In this document: one piece after another, positions 42,160 through 51,685 of the stretch
Layout of the letters: each line of letters starts with the position of its first letter
How positions within the stretch are numbered: the first letter of the stretch is position 1
NCBI RefSeq assembly: GCF_030547005.1
Contig: NZ_JAUOPN010000004.1
Location: 186,001 to 250,000, forward strand
DNA: 64,000 nt
Direction: 5' to 3'
Source: Maribacter sp. 1_MG-2023
GTDB taxonomy: Bacteria > Bacteroidota > Bacteroidia > Flavobacteriales > Flavobacteriaceae
Notes under the pieces: model-generated
Databases searched by the model: none
What the model was told of the DNA's origin: nothing
What the model saw: the letters and a program-made list of their open reading frames with translations, nothing else
Position numbers and translations under genes: made by a program

Positions 42160-43116
42160 ATGTCAAATTACAAATTAGCGAATAAAGAAAATTGGAAAGG
42201 ACGTTCTTCTAACCAGCAGCTCTATCTACACGAGAAAGTACAATTCTCAAGCATTTACGAGCCTATTACAACTTCAGACACCACAACCATTGCATTACTA
42301 GGCTATAGCAGTGATGAGGGTGTAAAAAGAAATTTAGGGAGAGTTGGCGCAGCAATGGGTCCTGATGCTATTCGTAAGCAACTAGGGAAAATGGCTAATC
42401 ACCTTAAAGCTAACACCCAATTAGTAGATTTCGGAAATCTAGAATCTAAAGACGAAAATCTAGAAAAATTACAAGCAAATTTATCTTCTAGCGTATCCAC
42501 TTTGGTTCAAAATAAAACCATTCCTATTATATTGGGTGGCAGTCACGATCTAGCCTACGGTCATTATAACGGACTAGCAACGCATCTAAAAAGCGGCGAA
42601 AAATTAGGCATCATAAATTTTGATGCCCATTTCGATGTAAGAGCAAATACCAATGGTAATAATTCAGGTACACCTTTTTATCAAATTGCAATAGAACAAG
42701 AAGCCAAAAATGAGGAAATAAAGTATATGGCTCTGGGTATTCGTAAAGATGCGAATACCACAGAATTGTTTGACTTTGCCGAAACAAAAAAAGTAAACTA
42801 TCTACTTCAAGAACATTTCAGTATAAATTATTTAGAGCACGTGCAACTACGGCTCATTCAATTCATGGAAGATGTAGATTACATATACACCACAATAGAC
42901 CTCGACGGATTTTCTTCTGCTTTTGCGCCAGGTGTAAGTGCAGCATCGCCCATGGGTTTCTATCCAGATGTTGTTTTAGAAAGTTTGAAATTGATAATTG
43001 AGTCGGGTAAACTACTTGGTTTAGATGTAGTAGAGTTAAATCCTAATTTCGATATAGATGACCAAACTGCAAAACTAGCTGCCTCATTGGTTCATTACGT
43101 TATTCATAAACTATAG
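42160..43116 (+). CDS. hutG: formimidoylglutamase
   Basis: Last step: N-formimidoyl-glutamate to glutamate plus formamide. The 318-residue ureohydrolase carries the binuclear manganese motifs GGSHDLAYGH, NFDAHFDVR and TIDLDGFSSAFAPG (the usual SxDxDxxDPxxxPG with Ser replacing the second-last Asp region). It closes the hut operon, 80 bp after hutU. A candidate small RNA terminates just beyond its stop on the other strand. Confidence 0.93.
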   Translation: MSNYKLANKENWKGRSSNQQLYLHEKVQFSSIYEPITTSDTTTIALLGYSSDEGVKRNLGRVGAAMGPDAIRKQLGKMANHLKANTQLVDFGNLESKDENLEKLQANLSSSVSTLVQNKTIPIILGGSHDLAYGHYNGLATHLKSGEKLGIINFDAHFDVRANTNGNNSGTPFYQIAIEQEAKNEEIKYMALGIRKDANTTELFDFAETKKVNYLLQEHFSINYLEHVQLRLIQFMEDVDYIYTTIDLDGFSSAFAPGVSAASPMGFYPDVVLESLKLIIESGKLLGLDVVELNPNFDIDDQTAKLAASLVHYVIHKL

Positions 43117-43120
43117 GCTA

Positions 43121-43221
43121 AAAACAAAAAAAGCCTCCCTTAATGGAAAGCCTTTCATTGGGTTCTATCGATTAAATTCGATAAACACAATTGCCTCAAA
43201 TCTCTTTGAGACACAACACAA
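43121..43221 (-). ncRNA. candidate small RNA or 3'-UTR RNA of about 100 nt
   Basis: On the minus strand a -7 type box TACCTTTA (43234-43227) would start a transcript near 43221. It would fold into CTCAAA/TTTGAG (43195-43210), TATCGA/TCGATA (43166-43183) and a terminator stem (43129-43155, 11 bp with three G-U pairs) ending in a T-run. It has no ORF. It could also be the processed 3' end of the 43300-43653 gene, since no other terminator lies between. Confidence 0.4.
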
Positions 43222-43299
43222 CGCTGTAAAGGTAATAAAGCTTTTTAAATAAAAAAACGGTCTGTTCATTTCTTGTAACAACTATAGTCTTTCTGAATA

Positions 43300-43653
43300 T
43301 TACTGATCTTCATCAGTTTTAAACATCTTATAGATATGTTGTTTCTCTTTCAGGGTAAATTGTTTCTCTTCAAACCAGTCATGAATTCTTATTTTTTCAT
43401 TTTCTATCTGGGCGTTTCTAATTGCTTTTAAAGAAACAATATGCCAATGCGACCCCTTATTTCTATTCACAGAATAGCCAACATCTTCTATAATGTACGA
43501 TTGTTTTGGTCTATTAATAAGACGTACTCCGTTTTTCAAAACCGCTAGGGTTTCGGTAAGTCGAACAACTTCAGAAAAAGAATATCTAGCGAAATCGTTA
43601 AAACCATTCTGCTCGACATTATATAATTTATCACCAATATTAAGGGTATCCAT
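43300..43653 (-). CDS. conserved-looking protein of unknown function (117 aa)
   Basis: I do not recognise this family. The 117-residue protein starts MDTLNIGDKLYNVEQNGF, has a beta-rich middle (VLKNGVRLINRPKQSYIIED) and an amphipathic charged C-terminal helix ending KMFKTDEDQ. No signal peptide or membrane helix is visible. The ordered mix of strands and helix and the clean ATG support a real gene. A small SH3-like or KOW-like barrel at the start is a guess only. It is transcribed toward hutG. Confidence 0.65.
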   Translation of the reverse strand: MDTLNIGDKLYNVEQNGFNDFARYSFSEVVRLTETLAVLKNGVRLINRPKQSYIIEDVGYSVNRNKGSHWHIVSLKAIRNAQIENEKIRIHDWFEEKQFTLKEKQHIYKMFKTDEDQ

Positions 43654-43757
43654 AGCTTCAAAAAGCTACAAATTTAAAAGGCAAAGTTTGTTAATGAAAT
43701 TTTTTGCGGGTATAGTTATTCACAAAAAAAAAGGATAAAAATATTTGCGTTCAGTTA

Positions 43758-44240
43758 TTACGCCATACCCTTCATGGTCAACAAAGTAGTTGCCCAAACA
43801 ATTAAAGAAGATAAAAATATACCAATGGTATTTGCCAAAAAGGCTTTTTTTCTTTCAATTTTAAAAAGGTAACTGGCAATACTACCTGCATAAACACCAG
43901 TGCCTGGTACTGGTAACATTACGAAAAATATGAGTCCGAAAAAACCATACTTCTTAATTTGATCACCAGAACCTGTTTTTGCTCGTCTTGCAACGAATAA
44001 TGCATTTTTTTTATAGAAATGCCACCTAAGTAAATATCTATTTACGGTATTTAAGAAAAACATCATGATAGGAAACACCATTACATTAGCTAAAAAACAA
44101 ACTATAAAAACCACATAAATATTCCCCCCCTGCAGAAGACCGTAGGGTATACCTACCTTAGCTTCTCCTAATGGGGAGATACTCCAAAGTGCTGCTATAA
44201 GTATATCTTTTAACAATTTTGTTTTTTTAAGCGAATGCAA
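43758..44240 (-). CDS. COG2426-type small multidrug export family membrane protein
   Basis: A 160-residue membrane protein with about four helices. Family motifs are SISPLGEAKVGIPYGLLQG and MLPVPGTGVYAGSIASYLF, with a conserved basic stretch between them (KKYGFFGL). COG2426 members are annotated as putative small multidrug export proteins; transport has not been convincingly shown to my knowledge and the fold is nearer to DedA-like proteins. It is monocistronic. Confidence 0.82.
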   Translation of the reverse strand: MHSLKKTKLLKDILIAALWSISPLGEAKVGIPYGLLQGGNIYVVFIVCFLANVMVFPIMMFFLNTVNRYLLRWHFYKKNALFVARRAKTGSGDQIKKYGFFGLIFFVMLPVPGTGVYAGSIASYLFKIERKKAFLANTIGIFLSSLIVWATTLLTMKGMA

Positions 44241-44451
44241 AATTACGTTGTTCTAGAAAAATTTAGTGCCATTTAAATCATAAATGTTGCCAATTGGTCA
44301 ATTATACAGGTGAATGACCATAAATTACGTAGCGTGGACTTTAAGAATATTAAGATTCCAAGATTATGCTTCAACTGCATATACCTAAGACCATAATTAA
44401 TCGGTATTTTTAATAGCTTACAACAACAACTAATTTCAACGCTTATCCATC

Positions 44452-45843
44452 ATGACAAAAAAGAATTCTAGAAGGTCGTTTATAAAACGAGCTTCAATAA
44501 CCTCTGCTGCCTTAAGCACAACTCCATTTCTACTTGCAGCATCAAAAAATGAACCTCAGCTCTTAAAAAGAAATTATTCTTTTCAAAATTATAGCATAAA
44601 TGACGAAATTAACATAGCCTTGATCGGCACGGGTATACAAGGTATTTATGATACCCAGACCGCATTGCAAGTAGCAGGTGTAAAACTCGTAGCCGCATGT
44701 GATTTATACACTGGCAGGTTAGATCGCGCAAAAGAACTTTGGGGCGACTCTATTTTTGCAACAAGAGATTATCGAGAAATTTTAAATAGAAAAGATATTG
44801 ATGCCGTAATAATTGCAACTCCCGATCATTGGCACCAAACTATCACCGTAGCAGCATTAAAAGCAGGTAAACACGTGTATTGCGAAAAGCCAATGGTACA
44901 GAATTTTAATGAAGGGCAAGAGATTATAAAGACACAAAAGAGTTCTGGTAAAATCTGCCAAATAGGTAGCCAAGGTATGGCATCGCTTGGTAATGAAAAA
45001 GCAAAAGAACTTTATGAAGATGGTGCCATTGGCGATATTGTGATGCTTGATATGTATAATGACCGTTATTCCTCTGAAGGAGCTTGGCAATATCCAATAC
45101 CTACAGATGCCAGTTCTAAGACTGTTGATTTTGACACCTTTTTGGGGAGCGCACCAAAAGTACCTTTTGATAATAACCGATTTTTTAGATGGAGAAACTA
45201 TCAAGATTATGGTACTGGTGTTGCCGGAGATTTATTCGTACATGCGTTCTCTACCTTAAACTATGTAATAAGTTCAGACGGACCGAACAGGGCTTTAGCG
45301 ACTGGCGGACTCCGTTATTGGAAAGATGGTAGAGATGTACCCGATGTTTCTATTACATTGTACGACTACCCAAAAACAGCAACCCATGCTCCTTTTAATG
45401 CAGCTTTTCGAATTAACTTCATTGCCGGTAGTGGCGGTGGTGGCGGATTTAAATTAATTGGTACAGAAGGCGAGATGGAAATAGGTCAGAATTCGGTAAC
45501 CGTAAATCGCTCTAAATTGGGTATGGAACCTAGCGGATATTCAATGATATCATTTACTGAAGATATGCAAGCTAAAATAAGAGCAGAATACACTTCTAAA
45601 AAATTAAATACTAGAGCAAGTAGCTTAGCTACCGGTACAACTACTTGGGAGGCGCCACGTAATTATAAAGGAGCTCATTATGATCATTTCTTTAATTTCT
45701 TTACAAGTATTAGAACTAACGGAAAGGTAATACAAGATCCTAAATTCGGATTAAGAGCTGCAGGTGCGGCACTATTGGCAAATGAAAGTTATTCAAGAAA
45801 ACAACCGGTAGACTGGAATCCGACCGAAATGAAATTATTATAA
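44452..45843 (+). CDS. Tat-exported Gfo/Idh/MocA family oxidoreductase
   Basis: A 463-residue NAD(P)-dependent oxidoreductase with a twin-arginine signal (SRRSFIKRASITSAALS). The Rossmann start is INIALIGTGIQGIYDTQTAL, followed by the family motifs DAVIIATPDHWHQ and GKHVYCEKPM (catalytic Lys in EKP). The C-terminal substrate domain includes RWRNYQDYGTGVAGDLFVHAF. These proteins usually act on sugars or inositols in the periplasm with cofactor loaded before export. Its stop codon abuts the stop of the convergent Lrp gene. Confidence 0.88.
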   Translation: MTKKNSRRSFIKRASITSAALSTTPFLLAASKNEPQLLKRNYSFQNYSINDEINIALIGTGIQGIYDTQTALQVAGVKLVAACDLYTGRLDRAKELWGDSIFATRDYREILNRKDIDAVIIATPDHWHQTITVAALKAGKHVYCEKPMVQNFNEGQEIIKTQKSSGKICQIGSQGMASLGNEKAKELYEDGAIGDIVMLDMYNDRYSSEGAWQYPIPTDASSKTVDFDTFLGSAPKVPFDNNRFFRWRNYQDYGTGVAGDLFVHAFSTLNYVISSDGPNRALATGGLRYWKDGRDVPDVSITLYDYPKTATHAPFNAAFRINFIAGSGGGGGFKLIGTEGEMEIGQNSVTVNRSKLGMEPSGYSMISFTEDMQAKIRAEYTSKKLNTRASSLATGTTTWEAPRNYKGAHYDHFFNFFTSIRTNGKVIQDPKFGLRAAGAALLANESYSRKQPVDWNPTEMKLL

Positions 45844-46317
45844 TTAATCTTCTTCTACTTCTACGAATTGAATATGGCGTTCCAAATTCTCTTCTATTGA
45901 AATAAAAGATTCTATACCACGTATACCAGAGATACTCAGAATTTCATCTTGATACACTTGCTTGTAGTGAAAGCTATCTCTAGCATGCATTTTTATAAAG
46001 ATGTCGTACTTACCGGTTACGTGGTGTATTTTAACCACCTCTTCAATTTCATTTAACCGCTTCATCACTTTTTTAAATAGGCTTATTTCGCTTAAAAAGA
46101 TTCCTAAGAAAATAGTCATTTTCCAACCCATTTTAGCATAATCTAAACTTAAGGTCGCACCAGTAATTAAACCCATCTCTCTCATCTTACGCATTCGCAT
46201 ATGCACAGTACCCGGAGAAACAATTAATTGTTTGGCTACATCTGTATAAGGAGTCTGCGCATTTTCAGCTAAAATGTTTAAAATATTAAAATCAACCTGG
46301 TCTAATTTATTCCTCAT
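45844..46317 (-). CDS. Lrp/AsnC family transcriptional regulator
   Basis: A 157-residue regulator with an N-terminal HTH (MRNKLDQVDFNILNILAENAQ, YTDVAKQLIVSPGTVHMRMRKM) and a C-terminal RAM ligand domain (about 70-150) ending in an acidic tail. Lrp/AsnC proteins usually sense amino acids. It is divergent from the TonB-receptor cluster with a 529-bp shared upstream region, so control of that cluster, which includes an aminotransferase, is a reasonable inference. A -7 box TAAATTTG lies at 46406-46399 on its strand. Confidence 0.9.
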   Translation of the reverse strand: MRNKLDQVDFNILNILAENAQTPYTDVAKQLIVSPGTVHMRMRKMREMGLITGATLSLDYAKMGWKMTIFLGIFLSEISLFKKVMKRLNEIEEVVKIHHVTGKYDIFIKMHARDSFHYKQVYQDEILSISGIRGIESFISIEENLERHIQFVEVEED

Positions 46318-46846
46318 CTGTGCTAATGGTTTTAAATAACTTTCATCAATAAAATCTAAACTTTCATTAAACTATTGTAGGCATTTAACCCTTTTTAACA
46401 AATTTAATTTATAGTTATGTAATTTTTCGTATTAATATGACAATAAAAAAGCCAATAATTGAAGTATTGTTTATTTTCTTCTTATCAAATTGATAAATGC
46501 ATAAAAAGCACTATTCAGGGCAATATTATCACATAAATACATTTGTAATAAAATTGATTCATAAAACTGAATTATCGAGAGATTTTTATTAAAAAACTAT
46601 CAATAATTTAAATTAACACTACACAACACACTAAATTACAAATGCTTACATTTTATTGCAATTTTCATTTTTCTTCAACAATTTATAATATTGTCTAAGT
46701 CATTTAATCACGTAATAACATGATTTTTGACTTGTAAAGTTTCCGGAACTTTTCTTTTACGCATAAGGTATTCCCCCATTAGTATTTCTGCTAACCACAG
46801 AAACGCTTTATAGGCAGGTGTACTATTGAGCAACAACTAAACTCAC
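46318..46846. other. long AT-rich control region between lrp and the TonB receptor gene
   Basis: No convincing gene is seen. The region holds a minus-strand -7 box for lrp (TAAATTTG, 46399-46406), a plus-strand TACATTTG (46538-46545), and a near-palindrome around TTCCGGAA (46741-46748) about 100 bp upstream of the receptor start. The leader after it has no hairpin that I would call a riboswitch. Confidence 0.5.
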
Positions 46847-49816
46847 ATGATTATGAAGAAAATTCTAACATTATCCTTCTTGTTACTATGTACTCTATTC
46901 GTAGCACAAGCACAGGAAATTACAATTAACGGTAAAGTATCAGATGCTCAAGGCCCATTGCCCGGTGTTAACGTTTTGGTCAAAGGAACGACAAAAGGTG
47001 TCATCACAGATTTTGATGGTCTGTATTCCATTACCGCAGATAGAGACGCCATTTTAGTATACTCCTTTATAGGGTATGCCAAATTAGAAATACCGGTAAA
47101 TAGTAAAACAACGATTAATGCTATTCTTGAAGAATCTGCACAACAATTGACAGAAACTGTAGTAGTAGGTTCAAGAGGACAAGCAAGAACAAAATTACAG
47201 ACCGCATCTCCTGTAGATGTTATAAGCGTAAGTAAAGAGGCCATTAACATGCCACAATTGGATGTTGGTCAATTACTTGTTGCTTCTGCACCATCGTTTA
47301 CGGCTGTTAGATCTCAGGGGGGCGACCTAAGTGCTTCGGTTACACCTCCTTCTTTAAGAGGCTTGGGTCCCAATCAATTATTGGTTCTAGTAAATGGTAA
47401 AAGACGACATAGTGGAGCACAATTAATAAGTTCGGCAACAGGTGGATCTGCAAATTCAGTTGATATGGATTTCATTTCCTTAGATGCTATAGACCGTGTG
47501 GAAGTTTTACGGGATGGTGCCTCAGCACAATATGGTTCTGACGCTATTGCAGGGGTAATCAATATAGTTACCAGAAAAGGTACTGACAAATTCACAGCAA
47601 ACTACACTGCCGGTTTTTATACCAATTCCAATCCAGATATCAGTGATTCCAATATTAGTGAATCTGACCAAGATTTGCTTAACGATACGGACGGAGCAGA
47701 TGGTATAACACATCAACTTGGAATCAATTATGGAACCTCTTTTGAAAACGGAGGATATCTTAACGTTGCAGGAACCTATCGTCAAAATGAAGCAGCTATT
47801 CGTCCAAATATTAGTGGTGCTACTCCTTATGGAGACTCTTATCTAAATAATGAACGAACAGATGCACAGGGTAACCCTATAATAACCAATCCTGAATTAT
47901 TGGCCGCACAAACAGCTGGAGATGCTGCACTTGCCGCAGAATTACAGACAGATGCAGGACTACTTGCTGCACGTGGCCTTACCGCGAGAGACATATCAAC
48001 CTTTGCAGGTTTATCTCCAAGTGTATTGGGCGTAGTTTCTTATGATCTAGAAATACCACTTTCTGAAACGTCTGAAAGCAGCTTTTATTCCTTTGGTGAT
48101 TTTGGGTATAAATCCGGTCAACTATTTGGATGCTTTTATCGAAGATCAGCCCAAACCGATCGTTTCAATTATGACCTGTATCCCAACGGTTTCAGACCAC
48201 AAATGACAAATGATCAAACCAATTTGGCTTTTACGGGTGGTATTAAAGGAAAAGTAGGTGAATGGGACTTTGATTTTAGCAATACCTTTGGTACCAATAC
48301 TCAAAGACTTGGACAATTTAATACGTTTAACGCCAGTTTACAATCCGCTTCACCAACAGAAATTGATTTGGGTACGCACAAATTTACACAGAACACAACC
48401 AACTTTGACCTTTCTAGATACTATCCAGATTTTTTATCTGGCCTTAACATAGCTATTGGAGGAGAATTTAGAATTGAGAACTATATTATAGAAAGAGGAC
48501 AGGAAGAAAGTTACGCTGCAGGCGATGCAGGTGTTATTACCGCAACAGAAGACAATCAACAACTTATTGGACCAGATGGTTTTCCTTTAGAAGGTTTGGA
48601 CGGCAGTCCAATTGTTGATGCTAATGGAGATGCCCTTGTACTACCCTATGGCGGTGTTAGCTCCTATCCTGTACTACAATACAGTCCAAATTGTCAATGT
48701 TTTAGAGGTTTTGCACCTGAGAACGAGGCAAATGAGTTTCGTTCGGTTACAGGACTTTATCTAGACCTGGAATTAGATGTTACAGACAAATGGTTTGTAA
48801 GTGGTGCGTTACGTACAGAACAATACTCAGATTTTGGCGGGGTTTTTACCGGAAAATTTGCTACTCGTTATTCTATTACAGATAATTTATCAGTTAGAGG
48901 ATCAATCAGTAATGGCTTTAGAGCACCATCATTACAAGAATTGAATTACTCACATACGTTTACCTTTTTTGTTGATCTAGAACCGTTTGACGGAACACTC
49001 TACCCAAATAGCAGTCAGGTCGCAAAAACTATTGGTATTCAACAATTACAGGAAGAAAGATCTACCAACATTGGTTTAGGAATTACCGCAAAACTTTTCA
49101 ATAAGTTAGACCTTAGTATTGATGCCTTTCAAATCGATATTAAAGACCGCTTGTTCAGTACTGGTAACTTCAGCGCAGATGACGCCCCAGTTATAGAACC
49201 ACTTATAGGTGCTGGTTTGGCTAGTTTTAGAATCAACGGTGGTGATATCAGCACAAAAGGTATAGAAATAGTAGCTAACTATAGTGAGAGAGTTGGTGAA
49301 GGGATGTTGAATCTAAACGTATCCGGATTACTATCAGACAGAACCTTTGAAGGTGCAAACGTTCCTGACTTGAATACGGATTTGACCGATCAAGAACTTG
49401 AAGACCTTTATATTGACCGTGCCGTAATAGGTGCCTATGAGCAAGGTGTTCCAAATACACAATTTATTGCTTCTGCAACCTATAGCATAGGAAAATGGTC
49501 TGGAATGCTAAGAGGTAATTATTTTGGGGAAATCGCCAGATTAGATGACGGAATTGGCACCTTGACCGATGCTAACTTTCCAAATGTTGGAGAACAAGGT
49601 TATTCCGATCAAACATTTTCGGCTCAGGTTACCTCTGATTTAGGGATTACATATAAGGCTTCTGAGAATTTGGCCTTTACCCTAACCGGACAAAATATTT
49701 TCAATAACTATCCCGATTTATATCGATCAGAAGAAAGAGGTTTTTACCTATACGGTAATGCGCAACAAGGATCTCTAGGGGCTTTTTATTCAGTAAGGGC
49801 TACACTAAGCTTCTAA
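46847..49816 (+). CDS. TonB-dependent outer membrane receptor
   Basis: Outer membrane uptake receptor, 989 residues. After the signal peptide (to about residue 23, VAQAQE) comes a carboxypeptidase-like domain (about 24-105, KVSDAQGPLPGVNVLVKGTTKGVITDFDG), then the plug (about 115-240, with LRGLGPNQLLVLVNGKRRHSG and DRVEVLRDGASAQYGSDAIAGVINI) and a 22-strand barrel ending in YSVRATLSF. It is not a SusC-type receptor, and the next gene is not SusD. It is followed at 28 bp by a lipoprotein and at 28 bp again by an aminotransferase, so its substrate may be an amine or amino acid compound (inferred). Confidence 0.92.
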   Translation: MIMKKILTLSFLLLCTLFVAQAQEITINGKVSDAQGPLPGVNVLVKGTTKGVITDFDGLYSITADRDAILVYSFIGYAKLEIPVNSKTTINAILEESAQQLTETVVVGSRGQARTKLQTASPVDVISVSKEAINMPQLDVGQLLVASAPSFTAVRSQGGDLSASVTPPSLRGLGPNQLLVLVNGKRRHSGAQLISSATGGSANSVDMDFISLDAIDRVEVLRDGASAQYGSDAIAGVINIVTRKGTDKFTANYTAGFYTNSNPDISDSNISESDQDLLNDTDGADGITHQLGINYGTSFENGGYLNVAGTYRQNEAAIRPNISGATPYGDSYLNNERTDAQGNPIITNPELLAAQTAGDAALAAELQTDAGLLAARGLTARDISTFAGLSPSVLGVVSYDLEIPLSETSESSFYSFGDFGYKSGQLFGCFYRRSAQTDRFNYDLYPNGFRPQMTNDQTNLAFTGGIKGKVGEWDFDFSNTFGTNTQRLGQFNTFNASLQSASPTEIDLGTHKFTQNTTNFDLSRYYPDFLSGLNIAIGGEFRIENYIIERGQEESYAAGDAGVITATEDNQQLIGPDGFPLEGLDGSPIVDANGDALVLPYGGVSSYPVLQYSPNCQCFRGFAPENEANEFRSVTGLYLDLELDVTDKWFVSGALRTEQYSDFGGVFTGKFATRYSITDNLSVRGSISNGFRAPSLQELNYSHTFTFFVDLEPFDGTLYPNSSQVAKTIGIQQLQEERSTNIGLGITAKLFNKLDLSIDAFQIDIKDRLFSTGNFSADDAPVIEPLIGAGLASFRINGGDISTKGIEIVANYSERVGEGMLNLNVSGLLSDRTFEGANVPDLNTDLTDQELEDLYIDRAVIGAYEQGVPNTQFIASATYSIGKWSGMLRGNYFGEIARLDDGIGTLTDANFPNVGEQGYSDQTFSAQVTSDLGITYKASENLAFTLTGQNIFNNYPDLYRSEERGFYLYGNAQQGSLGAFYSVRATLSF

Positions 49817-49844
49817 TTGATATTTAATATTAAAAATTAAGAAA

Positions 49845-50348
49845 ATGATAAAGACATATATAAAAAAGTTAAGTGTATTAACTGTAATCTTAATAACATT
49901 CGGGTCGTGCGATTTAGAGCGGCTAGATTCAGCTCAAGAGGCAGCCGAAGGTGGTGGCACCTTAGACACTTTTACAGCCTATACCATAGATTCTACAGAC
50001 CCAATGGGATCCAATGTTTTTGGAAGAATCGTATTCTGGAAAACCGATTTAGAGCAAACATTGGTGCAGGTATCAATGTACAATACCATAGAGGACACCT
50101 TTCACCCAGCAGTTATTATTGATGGAGCCGTTGGCGTTGGTACTACAGTTTTAACAACGTTAGATGATGTAGACGGATCTACTGGAGAACTTACTGAAAA
50201 CAAGTTCTTTCTCATTACGGATACATCGTTTTACGACGGTCTAGAAACATTTGACGCACATGTAAGCATTGCATTGAGCACAGACGATGACACTGTTGTT
50301 GCCGAAGGAAATATAGGTGCCAATGCTACGCCGGTAGATTCAAACTAG
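49845..50348 (+). CDS. lipoprotein of unknown function, CHRD-like
   Basis: A 167-residue lipoprotein (signal ending TFGSC, Cys22). The mature part is acidic and Thr/Asp-rich with a regular strand pattern: FGRIVFWKTDLEQTLVQVSM, AVIIDGAVGVGTTVL and a final strand AHVSIALSTDDDTVVAEGNIG. The order and the HxSIALS...GNIG end recall the CHRD (chordin) fold, but similarity is weak. It lies between a TonB receptor and an aminotransferase with 28-bp gaps, and may be the surface or periplasmic companion of the receptor. Confidence 0.65.
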   Translation: MIKTYIKKLSVLTVILITFGSCDLERLDSAQEAAEGGGTLDTFTAYTIDSTDPMGSNVFGRIVFWKTDLEQTLVQVSMYNTIEDTFHPAVIIDGAVGVGTTVLTTLDDVDGSTGELTENKFFLITDTSFYDGLETFDAHVSIALSTDDDTVVAEGNIGANATPVDSN

Positions 50349-50376
50349 AAAATTTTTAACTTAAATATAGCACAGT

Positions 50377-51567
50377 ATGAAAACAAATGTAAACAGAAGA
50401 GATTGGCTTAAAAAAGGCGTTCTCACAGCAGCAGGTGTAATGGCTGCACCTTATTTGACCTATGGGGCTTTCCCATCACAACCTATTGCATTAGATGCAA
50501 AAGGAAACATACCGTACACTCCGTTTTTTAAAGAGTATTTACCATATGCACCAACGCAACCTCTAGAGCTTGCGGCGAAATTAAATGCAAACGAAAATCC
50601 TTATGGTCCATCACCAATGGCTGTTTCTGCAATGCAGGAATATGCACCAAAAGGAAACCGATATGCTTGGAAAGAGTTGTATCAGTTGATGGATAAAATC
50701 GCAGTTGAAGAAGGTGTCAAGCAAGAGAATATTATGATGGGTCCTGGTTCATCTGATCTATTGGAAAAAACGGCAATGGTATTCTTTCAAAATGGAGGAA
50801 ATATTGTTTCTGCAGACCCAGCATATATGTCACTGATCAAAGTTGCAGAAGCTACAGGGGCAACATGGAAACCGATTCCGCTTAAAAAAGATTGGTCTCA
50901 CGATTTAGCAGCAATGGAAGCAGCTGTTGATGATGAAACGAAGTTGGTTTATATCTGTAACCCTAATAACCCAACAGGTAGTATGACAGATCATGCAGAA
51001 CTGATTGATTTCTGTTCTCGTGTATCTGAAAAGACTCCGATTTTTGTTGATGAAGCTTACTTAGGCTTTTTAGACGATGCCGCTAAAAAGAGTATGGTTT
51101 CGCTTATCAACGAAGGCAAAAATGTAATCATTGCGCGTACGTTCTCTAAAATACAAGGTATGGCAGGTTTACGTGTTGGTTACGTAGTTGCCCAACCAGA
51201 AACTTTAGACATCATACAAAAAATTACACGTGGTGGTATGGGTATATCGCTACCATCTGTTTATGCTGCAATGGCAAGTATGGAGGATATTGCTTTTAAA
51301 GATAAATCTAGAAAATTGAATAAAGAATGTAGGGAATATGTGTATGAAAATCTTGATAGATTAGGTTTCGAATATGTGCCTTCATCTACAAGTTTTATCA
51401 TTTTCCCAATTGAAATGGACGGTAAACCTTTCTTAGAAAAAATGACCGCCGAAGGTGTTGGTGTGCGAGCTTTTGAAATCTATGGTAAAAACTGGTGCAG
51501 AGTAAGCATGGGTACTATGGACGAGATGAAGTTGTTTACAGCTGCCCTTGAAAAAGTGCTAGTTTAA
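50377..51567 (+). CDS. Tat-signal PLP-dependent aminotransferase (HisC-like)
   Basis: A fold-type I class II aminotransferase, 396 residues, resembling histidinol-phosphate aminotransferase. The N-terminus has a twin-arginine signal (NRRDWLKKGVLTAAGVMAA) before the enzyme proper (about 45-396). The active site is intact: NPNNPTG (195-201), Asp225 and Tyr228 (FVDEAYLGF), the Schiff-base Lys258 in TFSKIQGMAGLRVGY, and the C-terminal Arg in WCRVSMG. Tat export fits an enzyme that folds with PLP in the cytosol. With no his genes near, a periplasmic substrate delivered by the TonB receptor is more likely than histidine synthesis (inferred). Confidence 0.88.
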   Translation: MKTNVNRRDWLKKGVLTAAGVMAAPYLTYGAFPSQPIALDAKGNIPYTPFFKEYLPYAPTQPLELAAKLNANENPYGPSPMAVSAMQEYAPKGNRYAWKELYQLMDKIAVEEGVKQENIMMGPGSSDLLEKTAMVFFQNGGNIVSADPAYMSLIKVAEATGATWKPIPLKKDWSHDLAAMEAAVDDETKLVYICNPNNPTGSMTDHAELIDFCSRVSEKTPIFVDEAYLGFLDDAAKKSMVSLINEGKNVIIARTFSKIQGMAGLRVGYVVAQPETLDIIQKITRGGMGISLPSVYAAMASMEDIAFKDKSRKLNKECREYVYENLDRLGFEYVPSSTSFIIFPIEMDGKPFLEKMTAEGVGVRAFEIYGKNWCRVSMGTMDEMKLFTAALEKVLV

Positions 51568-51574
51568 GTTTGAA

Positions 51575-51644
51575 TTAGTCCAGGAGTTGAAAGAACGGAT
51601 AATTGCCTTGACACAAAAATCCTGAATTCAACTCCTACGGACTA
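51575..51644. repeat. long inverted repeat between the aminotransferase and AEC genes
   Basis: TAGTCC-A-GGAGTTGAA (51576-51591) and TTCAACTCC-TAC-GGACTA (51627-51644) pair over 15 bp with a small internal bulge and a 35-nt loop. It has no T-tail. It may attenuate or protect the transcript before the transporter gene. Confidence 0.55.
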
Positions 51645-51685
51645 TTCATAATTCATCTATCTACTCAAACCAAAACACTCGAAAA

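Noticed and set aside
46437-46493. 18-codon ORF (MTIKKPIIEVLFIFFLSN) in the lrp-TonB gap
   Set aside because: Too short, with no promoter or terminator framing it.
47374-47785. Overlapping antisense ORFs in the TonB receptor gene
   Set aside because: They are opposite to conserved plug and barrel sequence and show no start context or domain.
50377-51567. hisC of a histidine biosynthesis operon
   Set aside because: A Tat signal is present and no other his gene lies in the window; the context is a TonB receptor cluster.
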